Part shown: positions 10,044 through 18,001 of the stretch, piece after piece
How positions within the stretch are numbered: the stretch's first letter is position 1
Layout: each line of letters starts with the position of its first letter
Assembly (NCBI GenBank): GCA_029268225.1
Contig: JAJUGJ010000027.1
Span: forward strand, 1-43,791
Source: Burkholderiales bacterium
Lineage (GTDB): Bacteria > Pseudomonadota > Gammaproteobacteria > Burkholderiales > Burkholderiaceae_C
Direction: 5' to 3'
Length of the DNA stretch: 43,791 nucleotides
The notes under the pieces: model-generated
Database searches by the model: none
What the model was told of the DNA's origin: nothing
What the model saw: the letters and a program-made list of their open reading frames with translations, nothing else
Made by a program: the position numbers and the translations under genes

Positions 10044-10652
10044 TCAAGCTTTGGCGTCGTCTTCGCCGATCAAGATGCGCGTTGCCGACACATACCGATG
10101 CGGCGGGATCTCCAGATTGGTAGGGGCGGGCTTGTTCTTGTAGACCCGCCCTGCCCCATCAAAGGTGCTACCGTGGCAGGGGCAGAAGTAGCCCCCCGGC
10201 CAGTCTGCCTCCACACTGGGATGACCGCTGCCCGCTGCGACGGTGCTGGGTGAGCAGCCCAGGTGGGTGCAAATGCCCACGGCCAGAAACACCTCGGGTT
10301 TGAGCGAGCGCGTGGCGTTCTGCGCGTAAGGGGGTTGCTGAGCTTGCTCCGAAGCGGGATCGGCCAACTTCTGATCGTGCCCCTGAAGTTGCGCCAGCAT
10401 CTCCGGCGTGCGGCGAACCACCCACACCGGCTTGCCGCGCCACTCCACAGTTTTCATGGCACCAGGGGCCAGGTCAGCGATGTCCACCTCGACGGCGGCG
10501 CCTTGTGCCTTGGCGCGCTCACTTGGTGCCAGCGTGGACACGAAAGGGATGGCCGTGGCCACCGCGGCCACGCCCCCTGCGGCGGTGGTCAGTTTGAGCC
10601 AACTCCGGCGGCTGTCCAGATCTCTCGGGTCTGGGCTGATGGCATCACTCAT
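10044..10652 (-). CDS. petA: Rieske iron-sulfur protein (PetA-like ubiquinol-cytochrome c reductase subunit) inside the cyd operon
   Basis: 202 residues, ATG preceded by AAGGAG. A Tat-like N-terminus (DSRRSWLKLTTAAGG) leads into the single membrane anchor (about 21-42) and a hinge. The soluble Rieske domain has box I Cys128-Thr-His130-Leu-Gly-Cys133 and box II Cys157-Pro-Cys159-His160-Gly-Ser, so both [2Fe-2S] ligand pairs and both disulfide cysteines are present. The tail after box II (AGRVYKNKPAP) matches PetA of proteobacterial bc1 complexes. In a bc1 complex this protein takes electrons from ubiquinol. Here there is no petB or petC; it sits 17 bases after cydB and 10 bases before cydX, with the same orientation. 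Whether it serves a bc1 complex encoded elsewhere or the bd oxidase itself is unknown. Confidence 0.93.
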   Translation of the reverse strand: MSDAISPDPRDLDSRRSWLKLTTAAGGVAAVATAIPFVSTLAPSERAKAQGAAVEVDIADLAPGAMKTVEWRGKPVWVVRRTPEMLAQLQGHDQKLADPASEQAQQPPYAQNATRSLKPEVFLAVGICTHLGCSPSTVAAGSGHPSVEADWPGGYFCPCHGSTFDGAGRVYKNKPAPTNLEIPPHRYVSATRILIGEDDAKA

Positions 10653-10669
10653 GATGTGCTCCTTGTCGA

Positions 10670-11806
10670 TCAGTAAGCGGCATGGTCGTTCTCGCGGATG
10701 TAGGCCTCGGTGACCTTGCCGCGCATCACGCGGTAAGCCCAACTCGTGTACATCACGATCAGCGGCATGAAGATGACGGTGGCCCAGAACATGATCCCCA
10801 AGGTCAGATGACTGGACACGCTGTCCCACACCGTGAGGCTGGCGTTGGGCATGCTGCTGGAGGGCATCACGAAGGGAAACATGCTGGCGCCCGCGGTGCC
10901 GATCACCCCCACCATGGACAGCGCCGAGCTCACGAAGGCGGCCAGCGTATGGCGCAAGCGCAGCAGCACCACCGCTGCCAGGGCGCCCACGACCGCCAGC
11001 GCAGGCAAGAGCCACAGGAGCGGCTGCGCGGCATAGTTCGCCATCCAGGCACCGGCTTCACGCACCACGGTCTTGCTCATGGGGTCGGGCAAGGCCGACG
11101 GATCCACCACCGAGGTGATGCGATAGCCGTCAATGCCTTGCAGCCAAATGCCCGCCCCGACAAAGCCCAACACCATGAGCACGGCAGCCCAGGTGGCGCC
11201 TTGGATGGCCCGGGCCTGAACACGGCCTTCGGTGCGGTGAGCCAGGTAGGTCCCGCCGTGCATCGTGATCATGGCACTGCTGACCACCCCGGCGAGCAAG
11301 GCGAAGGGGTTGAGCAGCTGCCAGAAGCTGCCCGTGTAGATGGAGATCAGGTACTCGTCAAAGCCGAAAGGCACGCCTTGCAGCAGGTTTCCAAAGGCCA
11401 CGCCAAAGATCACCGGGGGCACGAAACCACCGATGAACAGGCCCCAGTCCCACACGCTGCGCCAGGTAGGGTTGTGGATCTTGCTCCGGTAGTCAAAGCC
11501 CACCGGGCGGAAGAATAAGGCCCACAGCACCGCCAGCATGGCCCAGTAAAAGCCGCTGAAGGCGGTGGCATACACCAGCGGCCAAGCGGCAAAAATGGCC
11601 CCGCCGCCGGTGATGAACCACACCTGGTTGCCGTCCCAGTGCGGGCCAACGGTGTTGATGACCACACGGCGCTCAACGTCGTTCTGGCCGACGAAAGGCA
11701 ACAGGGTGCCGACGCCCATGTCATGGCCGTCCATGATGGCAAAACCGATGAGCAGCACGCCCACCAGCAACCACCAGATGATCTTGAGGGTTGGGTAATC
11801 CAACAT
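10670..11806 (-). CDS. cydB: Cytochrome bd quinol oxidase subunit II CydB
   Basis: 378 residues with eight to nine membrane segments. The N-terminus MLDYPTLKIIWWLLVGVLL, the DGHDMGVGTLLPF motif and the PHWDGNQVWFITGGGA stretch are conserved in CydB. Together with CydA it forms the inner-membrane oxidase that oxidises ubiquinol and reduces oxygen to water without pumping protons. It lies 19 bases downstream of cydA and 17 bases upstream of the Rieske gene. Length equals the E. coli-type subunit; no defects seen. Confidence 0.97.
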   Translation of the reverse strand: MLDYPTLKIIWWLLVGVLLIGFAIMDGHDMGVGTLLPFVGQNDVERRVVINTVGPHWDGNQVWFITGGGAIFAAWPLVYATAFSGFYWAMLAVLWALFFRPVGFDYRSKIHNPTWRSVWDWGLFIGGFVPPVIFGVAFGNLLQGVPFGFDEYLISIYTGSFWQLLNPFALLAGVVSSAMITMHGGTYLAHRTEGRVQARAIQGATWAAVLMVLGFVGAGIWLQGIDGYRITSVVDPSALPDPMSKTVVREAGAWMANYAAQPLLWLLPALAVVGALAAVVLLRLRHTLAAFVSSALSMVGVIGTAGASMFPFVMPSSSMPNASLTVWDSVSSHLTLGIMFWATVIFMPLIVMYTSWAYRVMRGKVTEAYIRENDHAAY

Positions 11807-11825
11807 GGTGTGACTCCGAATGTGC

Positions 11826-13394
11826 TCAGGCGTGAGCGGTGTGATGTTCAGCTTCGCGGTCGTAACGGCCTGTGCCCAGGCTGCCCGGGCCCATGCGAGC
11901 GAACTTGACCATCAGGTACATCTCGACGATGAGCAGCACGGTGTAGAAACCGATGAAGCCGGCCAGCGAGCCATAGAGGCTCTCCACACTCAGGGTGGAC
12001 ACGCTCAGGTGCGTAGGCAGCACGCCATAAATCGTCCAAGGTTGGCGCCCGTACTCGGCCACGAACCAGCCCACCTCACAGGCAATCCACGGCGCGGGCA
12101 GCATCCACAGCGCCGTACGCAGCAGCCAGGGTCGCTGCGTGAAGCTGCCCTTCAACGAGGTCCAGAAGGTCAAGGCGAACAGGGCCAGCATGGCGAAGCC
12201 CAGGCCCACCATCACGCGGAACGACCAGAACATGGGCGTGACACGGGGCACGGTGCTGTCCACCGCCTTGTCGATCATCTCGGTGCTGACCTCACCCATG
12301 TCGGTCGTGTACTTCTTGAGCAGCAGGCCGAAGCCCAGGTCGACCTTGTATTGCTCGAAGACCTGCTTGGCCCCTTCATCGTTGCGGTCCTTGCGGAGGG
12401 CCTCCAGCGCCTTGACCGCCTCAATGCCGCGGATCACACGGTCGCGGTTCTTGGCCTTGATCTCGTGGATGCCGGGAATCTCCTTGTCCAGCGAGCGGGT
12501 GCCAATCAGACCCATGACGTAGGGAATCTCAACCTCCCAGTCGTTCTTCTGCTCGGCTTCGTTGATGCCGGCGATCAACTTGAGGCCCGCGGGGGCCGGT
12601 TCGGTTTCCCACATGGCTTCGAGCGCGGCCATCTTGGTCTGCTGTGCCTCACCCACGGTGTAACCTGACTCGTCGCCCAGCACGATCACGCTCAGCACCG
12701 AGGCCAGTCCAAACGCCGAAGCGACGCGGAAGGACCGCTTGGCAAACTCCACGTCACGCCCCTTGAGCAGGTACCACGACGAGATCGACAGCACAAACAT
12801 CGCCCCGGTCACATAGCCGGCCGACACCGTGTGAACAAACTTGGCCTGGGCATCCGGGTTGAACACCACGGCCCAGAAGTCGACCATCTCCATCCGCATG
12901 GTTTGGTAGCTGAACTTGGCGCCCACGGGGTTCTGCATCCAGCCGTTGGCAATCAGGATCCACAAGGCTGACAGGTTGGTGCCGATGGCCATGAGCGTGG
13001 TCACCAGCAAGTGCTGCGTCTTGCTCAGGCGGTCCCAACCGAAGAAGAACAAGCCGATGAAGGTGGACTCCAGGAAGAAAGCCATGAGGCCTTCAATGGC
13101 CAGCGGAGCACCAAAGATATCTCCCACGTAGTGCGAGTAGTACGCCCAGTTGGTACCGAACTGGAACTCCAGCGTGATGCCGGTGGTCACGCCCAGGGCG
13201 AAATTGATGCCGAAGAGCTTGCCCCAGAAGCGGGTCATGTCCTTCCAGATGACCTTGCCAGTCATCACGTACACACTTTCCATGATGACCAGCAACCAGA
13301 CCATGCCGAGGGTCAGCGGCACGAACAGGAAGTGGTACATCGCTGTGGCGGCAAACTGCAGCCGAGACAGGTCAACCAGTTGTTCGGATATCAC
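11826..13394 (-). CDS. cydA: Cytochrome bd quinol oxidase subunit I CydA
   Basis: 522 residues from a GTG start overlapping the cydP stop (GTGA, 13391-13394), with AGGAG upstream. The axial heme ligand is His21 in ATAMYHFLF (His19 in E. coli), and the GRQPW signature is present (VAEYGRQPWTIYG). A long hydrophilic Q-loop with MAALEAMWETE and GLIGTRSLDKEIPGI is of the long-Q-loop (E. coli) subfamily, and the FNP/QAKFVHT motif is present. This subunit carries hemes b558, b595 and d and the quinol site. The bd family is known for resistance to sulfide, cyanide and NO, which fits the sulfide genes on both sides. Confidence 0.97.
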   Translation of the reverse strand: MISEQLVDLSRLQFAATAMYHFLFVPLTLGMVWLLVIMESVYVMTGKVIWKDMTRFWGKLFGINFALGVTTGITLEFQFGTNWAYYSHYVGDIFGAPLAIEGLMAFFLESTFIGLFFFGWDRLSKTQHLLVTTLMAIGTNLSALWILIANGWMQNPVGAKFSYQTMRMEMVDFWAVVFNPDAQAKFVHTVSAGYVTGAMFVLSISSWYLLKGRDVEFAKRSFRVASAFGLASVLSVIVLGDESGYTVGEAQQTKMAALEAMWETEPAPAGLKLIAGINEAEQKNDWEVEIPYVMGLIGTRSLDKEIPGIHEIKAKNRDRVIRGIEAVKALEALRKDRNDEGAKQVFEQYKVDLGFGLLLKKYTTDMGEVSTEMIDKAVDSTVPRVTPMFWSFRVMVGLGFAMLALFALTFWTSLKGSFTQRPWLLRTALWMLPAPWIACEVGWFVAEYGRQPWTIYGVLPTHLSVSTLSVESLYGSLAGFIGFYTVLLIVEMYLMVKFARMGPGSLGTGRYDREAEHHTAHA

Positions 13395-13567
13395 TTGGAG
13401 GCTCCTTGAGAAGAGGTGACACCGCCCAGGTGCTGTCCGATGCGGTCGGTGTCCACCGGAACGCGCGCGTCGCGGATGAACATCCACCACAGCCCGGTCA
13501 GCACCACGAGCTTGATCACCACCGCTGTGATGAGATGGCGCAAGAGGCGACGATCAGAAGGTGTCAT
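13391..13567 (-). CDS. cydP: Putative small subunit CydP of cytochrome bd
   Basis: 58 residues. A basic N-terminus (MTPSDRRLLRHLI) precedes one membrane helix (VVIKLVVLTGLWWMFI), then a short tail with VPVDTDRIGQHLGG. Length, the helix with a Trp-Trp end, and position directly before cydA match the CydP family of bd-operon proteins. The stop overlaps the cydA start, so it is the first gene of the cyd transcript. The start at 13567 has a GGGG stretch 2-5 bases upstream, a poor ribosome site. Function within the oxidase is not established. Confidence 0.82.
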   Translation of the reverse strand: MTPSDRRLLRHLITAVVIKLVVLTGLWWMFIRDARVPVDTDRIGQHLGGVTSSQGASK

Positions 13568-13580
13568 ACCCCGACACGTA

Positions 13581-13597
13581 TACAGATTTCGTGCCAC
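13581..13597 (-). promoter_or_regulatory. Candidate sigma54 (-24/-12) promoter of the cyd operon
   Basis: On the minus strand a perfect -24 element TGGCACG (13596-13590) is followed after 4 bases by CTGTA (13585-13581), compared with the -12 consensus TTGCA; GG-to-G spacing is correct but the -12 C is missing. The predicted start of transcription, near 13570, is only about 3 bases before the cydP start codon, so cydP would be nearly leaderless while cydA keeps its own ribosome site. Suggestive, not proven. Confidence 0.35.
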
Positions 13598-13659
13598 TTT
13601 CTCGCCATCGAAAAACTGAAGATGGATCAAGGACTTAGCCCGACACCAGGTCGTTCTGC

Positions 13660-13727
13660 CTGCCAAAGTGCTCGACAAATCACTGCCAAAACCGCCAAAA
13701 TGGCCGCCACACTGCCACATTGGCGGT
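13660..13727. promoter_or_regulatory. CYGCCA repeat cluster, candidate FisR upstream activating site
   Basis: Five direct hexamers of the form CYGCCA (starting 13660, 13683, 13692, 13704, 13712) and one inverted copy (TGGCGG, 13721-13726) lie in 67 bases. Within them ACCGCCAA (13691-13698) and TTGGCGGT (13720-13727) form a perfect 8-bp inverted repeat. The dyad is 24-60 bases before the FisR start and about 120-160 bases upstream of the candidate sigma54 start for cydP. That is a usual distance for enhancer-binding activators, so one site could serve autoregulation and cyd activation. Confidence 0.45.
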
Positions 13728-13750
13728 GATTTCACTGTCTGGAATTCCCC

Positions 13751-15115
13751 ATGGCCGACGATCTCCCAGCGCTGGTGTCCTACCTGGATGGCCTGCCCGA
13801 ACCCCACATCGTGTTCGACCTGGACTATCGGATCGTGGCCGCCAACACGGCGTACATGCGCGAGTACGCCCAGAACCAGGACGTCAAGGGGCGTACCTGC
13901 TACGAGGTCTCACATCACTTCAATGTCCCGTGTGACCAGGCAGGTGAGAGCTGCCCCCGCACCCGTGCCCTGCATTCCGGCCAACGCGAGCGCATCCTCC
14001 ACCTGCACCACACGCCCTGCGGGGAGGCGTACGTCAACATCGAACTGGTGCCGCTGAAGAATCCGCAAGGGCAAGCGGTTTACTTCATCGAGAAGATGGA
14101 GCCCTTGAGCCTGGCGCATCAAAACACACGCCAACAGGGCATGGTGGGGCGCTCACCTGCCTTCCGGGCCACCCTGGAAATGGCGATGCGGGTGGCCCCC
14201 ACCACGTCCAGCGTGCTGTTGCTGGGCGAGTCTGGCACCGGCAAGGAACTGGTGGCGCAGGCCATCCATGACGCCAGCCCGCGGGCCAGCGCCCCGTTTG
14301 TGGTGGTGGAATGTGCCAGCCTGACCGAAACGCTGTTTGAGAGCGAACTCTTCGGCCATGAGAAGGGGGCGTTCACCGGCGCCACCTCGGCCCGCGTGGG
14401 CCTGGCCGAATCGGCCAACGGCGGCACCCTGTTTCTGGACGAGGTGGGCGACATCCCGCTGAGCATGCAGGTCAAGCTGCTACGCCTGCTCGAAACCGGC
14501 ACCTTCCGTCACGTGGGCAGCAGTGAGCTGCGCCACACCGATGTGCGGGTGATCGCGGCCACGCATCGCCCTTTGCGAGAAATGATCGCCCAGCAGCAGT
14601 TCCGCGAAGACCTCTACCACCGCCTGAGCACCTTCCCGATCAGGCTGCCCCCCTTGCGCGAACGACGCGAAGACATCCCCCTGTTGGCCGAGACCTTGCT
14701 GGCACGCGTGGCGCCGTCACGGCATCTGAGCATCTCGGCCTCGGGCCAGCAGCGGCTGATGGACCACCCCTTCAGCGGCAACATCCGCGAGTTGCGCAAT
14801 GTGATGGAGCGGGCAGCACTGTTCTGCGATGGCGAGGTGATCGAACGGGCTCACATCGAGCACGCGCTGGCGGCCGATGCATGGGCTGCCACCACCACGA
14901 CCACGGACCCTCAGTTGCCTGGGGCGACGCAGCCCCTGGAAGCCGTCTCAAAGGCCCAGCGTCAGGCCCTCGCGGATGCCGCCCTGTGGGACGCAGCCCA
15001 GGCGCACCGCGGCAGCCGGGCCGAACTGGCCGCCAGCCTGGGCATCAGCGAACGCTCGCTGTACCGCAAGCTCAAGGCCTTGCAGGCCCAGGCCAAGCCA
15101 GGTACCGCTCGCTGA
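13751..15115 (+). CDS. fisR: Sigma54-dependent Fis-family activator, FisR-like sulfane-sulfur sensor
   Basis: 454 residues. The N-terminal PAS-like sensor domain (about 1-120) contains Cys50, Cys61 and Cys68; the 11- and 7-residue spacing equals that of Cys53/Cys64/Cys71 reported for the polysulfide sensor FisR of Cupriavidus. The AAA+ domain has Walker A GESGTGKE (159-166), the sigma54-contact loop GAFTGA (206-211) and a Walker [10 protein letters not shown] Fis-type helix-turn-helix closes the protein ([21 protein letters not shown]). FisR activates persulfide-oxidation genes with sigma54 when sulfane sulfur accumulates. Here it is divergent from the bd oxidase operon and close to the persulfide dioxygenase and repressor genes. 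The start follows a weak GGA site. Confidence 0.88.
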   Translation: MADDLPALVSYLDGLPEPHIVFDLDYRIVAANTAYMREYAQNQDVKGRTCYEVSHHFNVPCDQAGESCPRTRALHSGQRERILHLHHTPCGEAYVNIELVPLKNPQGQAVYFIEKMEPLSLAHQNTRQQGMVGRSPAFRATLEMAMRVAPTTSSVLLLGESGTGKELVAQAIHDASPRASAPFVVVECASLTETLFESELFGHEKGAFTGATSARVGLAESANGGTLFLDEVGDIPLSMQVKLLRLLETGTFRHVGSSELRHTDVRVIAATHRPLREMIAQQQFREDLYHRLSTFPIRLPPLRERREDIPLLAETLLARVAPSRHLSISASGQQRLMDHPFSGNIRELRNVMERAALFCDGEVIERAHIEHALAADAWAATTTTTDPQLPGATQPLEAVSKAQRQALADAALWDAAQAHRGSRAELAASLGISERSLYRKLKALQAQAKPGTAR

Positions 15116-15130
15116 CCTGGGCAAGACATG

Positions 15131-15153
15131 AAAAACGGGCCGCATGGGCCCGT
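15131..15153 (-). terminator. Rho-independent terminator downstream of the bigR-type operon
   Basis: ACGGGCC (15135-15141) pairs with GGCCCGT (15147-15153). On the minus strand the stem runs into TTTTT (15135-15131 side), 33 bases after the stop of the YgaP-type membrane protein gene, so it ends the four-gene minus-strand operon. It also faces the end of the FisR gene on the other strand, where no T-run follows. Confidence 0.75.
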
Positions 15154-15185
15154 GTGTGCGTGTTGCCAGGCCCGCAGGCCTTGCA

Positions 15186-15377
15186 TCACTTCTTCATCTT
15201 GCAGGTCGAAAGACCGAAGGGCAGGTAGGCCGGGCACCAGCCACTCAAGCCTGTGGCCAGGGGCACTACGCCGATCCAGCCCCAGACACCCACCGTGCCG
15301 GTTGCGGCCAAGCCGATCAGCACCACACCCGCCTCAATGCGGGCCACACGGTCGATACCACCAACGTTTGCTTTCAT
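15186..15377 (-). CDS. DUF2892 (YgaP-type transmembrane domain) protein
   Basis: 63 residues from the ATG at 15377, which has AGGAG at 7 bases; an upstream ATG at 15383 is too close to that site. MKANVGGIDRVARI is the conserved DUF2892 beginning. Two membrane segments follow, then the motif CPAYLPFGLSTC (Cys45 and Cys56). This is the membrane half of YgaP, in which it is fused to a rhodanese that is released as a sulfur carrier; here it is free-standing. It is the last gene after the SulP transporter, with an intrinsic terminator behind it. Probable role in sulfane-sulfur or thiocyanate handling at the inner membrane. Confidence 0.9.
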   Translation of the reverse strand: MKANVGGIDRVARIEAGVVLIGLAATGTVGVWGWIGVVPLATGLSGWCPAYLPFGLSTCKMKK

Positions 15378-15400
15378 GCTCATTCTCCTGGGTTGAAAAC

Positions 15401-17200
15401 TCACTGTCTGGTTTGCAGTGCATCCCAAGCGTGCTGTGCACTCAAGAAGATACGCCCTGCAAACCGCTTGTCAAGCGACACACGATGCAGACGGTCCATC
15501 ACCGGCCCCTTCACCTCGGCGAGGTAAAGCGATCGCCCTTGCGCCGTCTGCGCGTCATCAAATTCGATCAGCGACTGGAGCGCCGAGTGGTCGATGCGGT
15601 TCACCGCCGACAACAGCAGCACCAGACTGTGCACCTGGGGGCGGCGGCTGAGCATGTCGCTCAACCCCATCTCCACGTGCTGGATGTTGGTGAAGTCCAG
15701 GCTTTCGTCCACCCGCACCACCATCACACCCGGCAGGCGCTCCACGTCGTAACGCTGCACGTTGCGGAAATGCTCGGTACCGGGCAGACGCCCCACTTCG
15801 GCCATGTGCGGCTGGCTGTGGCGCCAGATCATGGCGCCCAGGGACCAGGCAATGCCCAACAAGATGCCTGACTCGAAGCCCAACAACATCACCCCGGCCG
15901 CCGTGCTCAGAAACGCCCAGGCCTCAACCCGGTCGTAGCGCCAGGCGTCGCGCAGGCCCTGCCACTGCACCAGGCCCGACACGGCCATGATGATGACCGC
16001 CGCCAGCGCCGCCTTGGGCAACCAGGCCAGCCAGGGCAGGAACATCAACATCAAGGTGCCCAGCAACAGCGCCGTGAACACACCCGCCAAAGGGCTGCGA
16101 GCCCCTGCGGCCTCATTCACCACCGAGCGCGACAGCCCGCCGGCCACAGCCATGCCGCCCACCAGGCCACTGCCCACATTGGCCAAGCCCAGACCGAGCA
16201 ACTCGCGGTCAGCGTCGATGCGTTCGGTGTGCTTGAGTGCGAAGGTTTGCGCCACCGACATGCTGCTGACAAAACTCACCAAGCTGATCAGCAAGATGGG
16301 CATGACCAGGTTGGCCAAAGCCGTGACGGGCACCTCGCTCAAGGACGACAGCGCACGCACGGCCCCACCGAGCTCGACGTTCACCGCCCCCACCTGGGCC
16401 ACATGCCACTCGGTATGACGGTTCACCCACGCCGCCGCGAAGCTGGCCAGCACCAGCACCACCAGCGGCCACAGGCGGGACGCCACCTGGCTGGCCGAAT
16501 CCCGCACCCCAGCCATCCGCATCATGCGCGCCATCACCCGCGGCCCCAGCCACAGCAAGGCCATGGCGCCCAGGCCGATCAGCACGCTGCCCGTCTGCAC
16601 ATCCCAGCGCCACGCACCGCTGCTGTCCACCACATGCCGGCGCACACCGGTCACCAGATCAGGTACCGTCTGCCCCAGAGAAGACCACCCCAGGATGGGC
16701 GCCACCTGCCCGGCCATGATCAACAAGGCCGACGCCACCGTGAAGCCCTGCACCACTGGCCGCCCCAGCAACTGCGACAGGAAGCCCATGCGCAAGCGGC
16801 CCATCAACGACATCAGCAGACCCGAACCCAGGCCCAGCGCTGCCGCCAGGGCCACATACACCTCAGAGCCCGGCACAGCCAGCGGCGTGAGCGCCTGCAC
16901 CATCATCAAGGACGTGATGGCCGCCGGCCCCACCGACATGCTTGTACTGCTGCCGAACACCGCATAGCCCAACAAAGGCAGCAGGCTGGCCATCAGGCCC
17001 ACATGCGGTGGCAAGCCAGCCAGCATGGCGTAGGCCAGGCTTTGCGGTACCAGCATCACGGCGACCACGAGGCCCGCCGTCAGGTCCTGAGCCAGCCATG
17101 CACGCCGCCACGCGCGCACCCAAGGGGGCGGCATGGACCACGGTGCGCCGCTGCTCAGCCGCACGCCCTGGTGGTCTGGTCTGGACTGAGACAGGCTCAC
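15401..17200 (-). CDS. SulP-family anion transporter with STAS domain
   Basis: 599 residues from a GTG overlapping the stop of the DUF442 gene (GTGA, 17197-17200). The SulP core has about 12-14 membrane segments with the signatures DLTAGLVVAVMLVPQSLAYA and FGSSTSMSVGPAA. A cytoplasmic STAS domain begins near residue 470 (VMVVRVDESLDFTNIQ) and includes the SAVNRIDHSALQSL loop. SulP proteins move sulfate, bicarbonate and other anions. In bigR-type operons a membrane permease sits with the sulfur enzymes, so removal of sulfite or sulfate made from persulfide is a reasonable but unproven role. The direction of transport cannot be read from the sequence. Confidence 0.92.
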   Translation of the reverse strand: MSLSQSRPDHQGVRLSSGAPWSMPPPWVRAWRRAWLAQDLTAGLVVAVMLVPQSLAYAMLAGLPPHVGLMASLLPLLGYAVFGSSTSMSVGPAAITSLMMVQALTPLAVPGSEVYVALAAALGLGSGLLMSLMGRLRMGFLSQLLGRPVVQGFTVASALLIMAGQVAPILGWSSLGQTVPDLVTGVRRHVVDSSGAWRWDVQTGSVLIGLGAMALLWLGPRVMARMMRMAGVRDSASQVASRLWPLVVLVLASFAAAWVNRHTEWHVAQVGAVNVELGGAVRALSSLSEVPVTALANLVMPILLISLVSFVSSMSVAQTFALKHTERIDADRELLGLGLANVGSGLVGGMAVAGGLSRSVVNEAAGARSPLAGVFTALLLGTLMLMFLPWLAWLPKAALAAVIIMAVSGLVQWQGLRDAWRYDRVEAWAFLSTAAGVMLLGFESGILLGIAWSLGAMIWRHSQPHMAEVGRLPGTEHFRNVQRYDVERLPGVMVVRVDESLDFTNIQHVEMGLSDMLSRRPQVHSLVLLLSAVNRIDHSALQSLIEFDDAQTAQGRSLYLAEVKGPVMDRLHRVSLDKRFAGRIFLSAQHAWDALQTRQ

Positions 17201-17559
17201 GCAGGGCGCCCCACGCGACAACCCACGGCCTGGAACAGCACATTGGCGCGACCACCCGCGGCACAGAAGGCCACGATGGGGTGCGGCAAATCTGCGCACA
17301 GAGCCTGGTAATGCATGACCTGCTGGGGCGTGACCATCATGGTCGCCACCGGAAAGTGCACGTAAGCCATACCGGCCGCCTTGGCCGCCGCCTCGATCTG
17401 GGCGCTGGTGGGCTGGCTCGGCCCACCCTCACCGTCCGGACGGTTGTTGATGATGCTGCGATACCCCTGACGGGCCAGCACTGCCACATCGTCCACCGTG
17501 ATCTGTCCACACACGGTGAACTCGGGACACAGTTGCTGGGTTGAAACACTCAGGGTCAT
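17197..17559 (-). CDS. DUF442/TIGR01244 phosphatase-fold sulfur-transferase-like protein
   Basis: 120 residues, with GGAGAAAG before the ATG at 17559. It is the small tyrosine-phosphatase-fold family often fused to the metallo-beta-lactamase persulfide dioxygenase in Blh proteins. YRSIINNRPDGE (about 33-44) is the family hallmark and the catalytic loop is FCAAGGRA, a Cys-x4-Arg variant rather than the Cys-x5-Arg of true phosphatases, as is usual in this family. In Blh it is thought to act as a sulfur transferase. Here the domain is a separate gene while the dioxygenase is encoded divergently across the repressor. It lies between the ArsR gene and SulP in one operon. Confidence 0.88.
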   Translation of the reverse strand: MTLSVSTQQLCPEFTVCGQITVDDVAVLARQGYRSIINNRPDGEGGPSQPTSAQIEAAAKAAGMAYVHFPVATMMVTPQQVMHYQALCADLPHPIVAFCAAGGRANVLFQAVGCRVGRPA

Positions 17560-17622
17560 GGCTTTCTCCGCAAATTGAGTTGAAACGGCAACAAAGAAAT
17601 CGAACAAGAGAAACCGCAAGAC

Positions 17623-17994
17623 TCAGCACGTGCCGCCTGACATCGCCGCACCACACACCCGACTGTGCAAGACCTGCATGACAGCCGCCGCATCGGCACT
17701 GACCAGTCGGTAGTAGATGTGCTTGCCCTCGCGACGCGTGTCCACCAGGCCTTCCTGTCGCAACACACCCAGTTGCTGCGACAAGGTCGGCTGACGGATG
17801 CCCAGATCGGCCTCCAGCGCACTGACGCAGAACTCGCCCTGCGCCAGACGGCACAAGAGCACCAGCCGGTCGGTGTGCGCCATCACCTTCAACAAGGCGC
17901 ACGCCTTCTCTGCCGACGCTTGCAGCGCGACGAGATCGGGTGGCGGCAAGCTCACGGCCTGGGCCACCGGTGTTTCAGGGATGGACACTTTCAT
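17623..17994 (-). CDS. bigR: ArsR-family repressor of the BigR/SqrR persulfide-sensing type
   Basis: 123 residues from the ATG at 17994; a second ATG at 18003 overlaps the predicted -10 box and is less likely. The winged helix has the family pattern FCVSALEADLGIRQPTLSQQ, then LGVLRQEGLVDTRREGKHIYYRL. Cys56 in GEFCVSALE corresponds to the first sensing cysteine of BigR/SqrR, and Cys114 or the terminal Cys123 could be the partner for the disulfide or tetrasulfide bridge formed with persulfides. Family role: repress sulfide-oxidation genes until persulfide appears. It is first in the operon with DUF442, SulP and DUF2892, and divergent from persulfide dioxygenase. The predicted transcript would be leaderless. 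Confidence 0.88.
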   Translation of the reverse strand: MKVSIPETPVAQAVSLPPPDLVALQASAEKACALLKVMAHTDRLVLLCRLAQGEFCVSALEADLGIRQPTLSQQLGVLRQEGLVDTRREGKHIYYRLVSADAAAVMQVLHSRVCGAAMSGGTC

Positions 17995-18001
17995 GATTTT
18001 C

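Noticed and set aside
13625..13645. FNR/ANR box before the cyd operon
   Set aside because: Minus-strand TTGATCCATCTTCA has the left half-site only; the right half ATCAA is missing.
15131..15153. Terminator for the FisR gene on the plus strand
   Set aside because: The stem is followed on the plus strand by GTGTGCG, not a T-run; the T-run is on the minus-strand side only.
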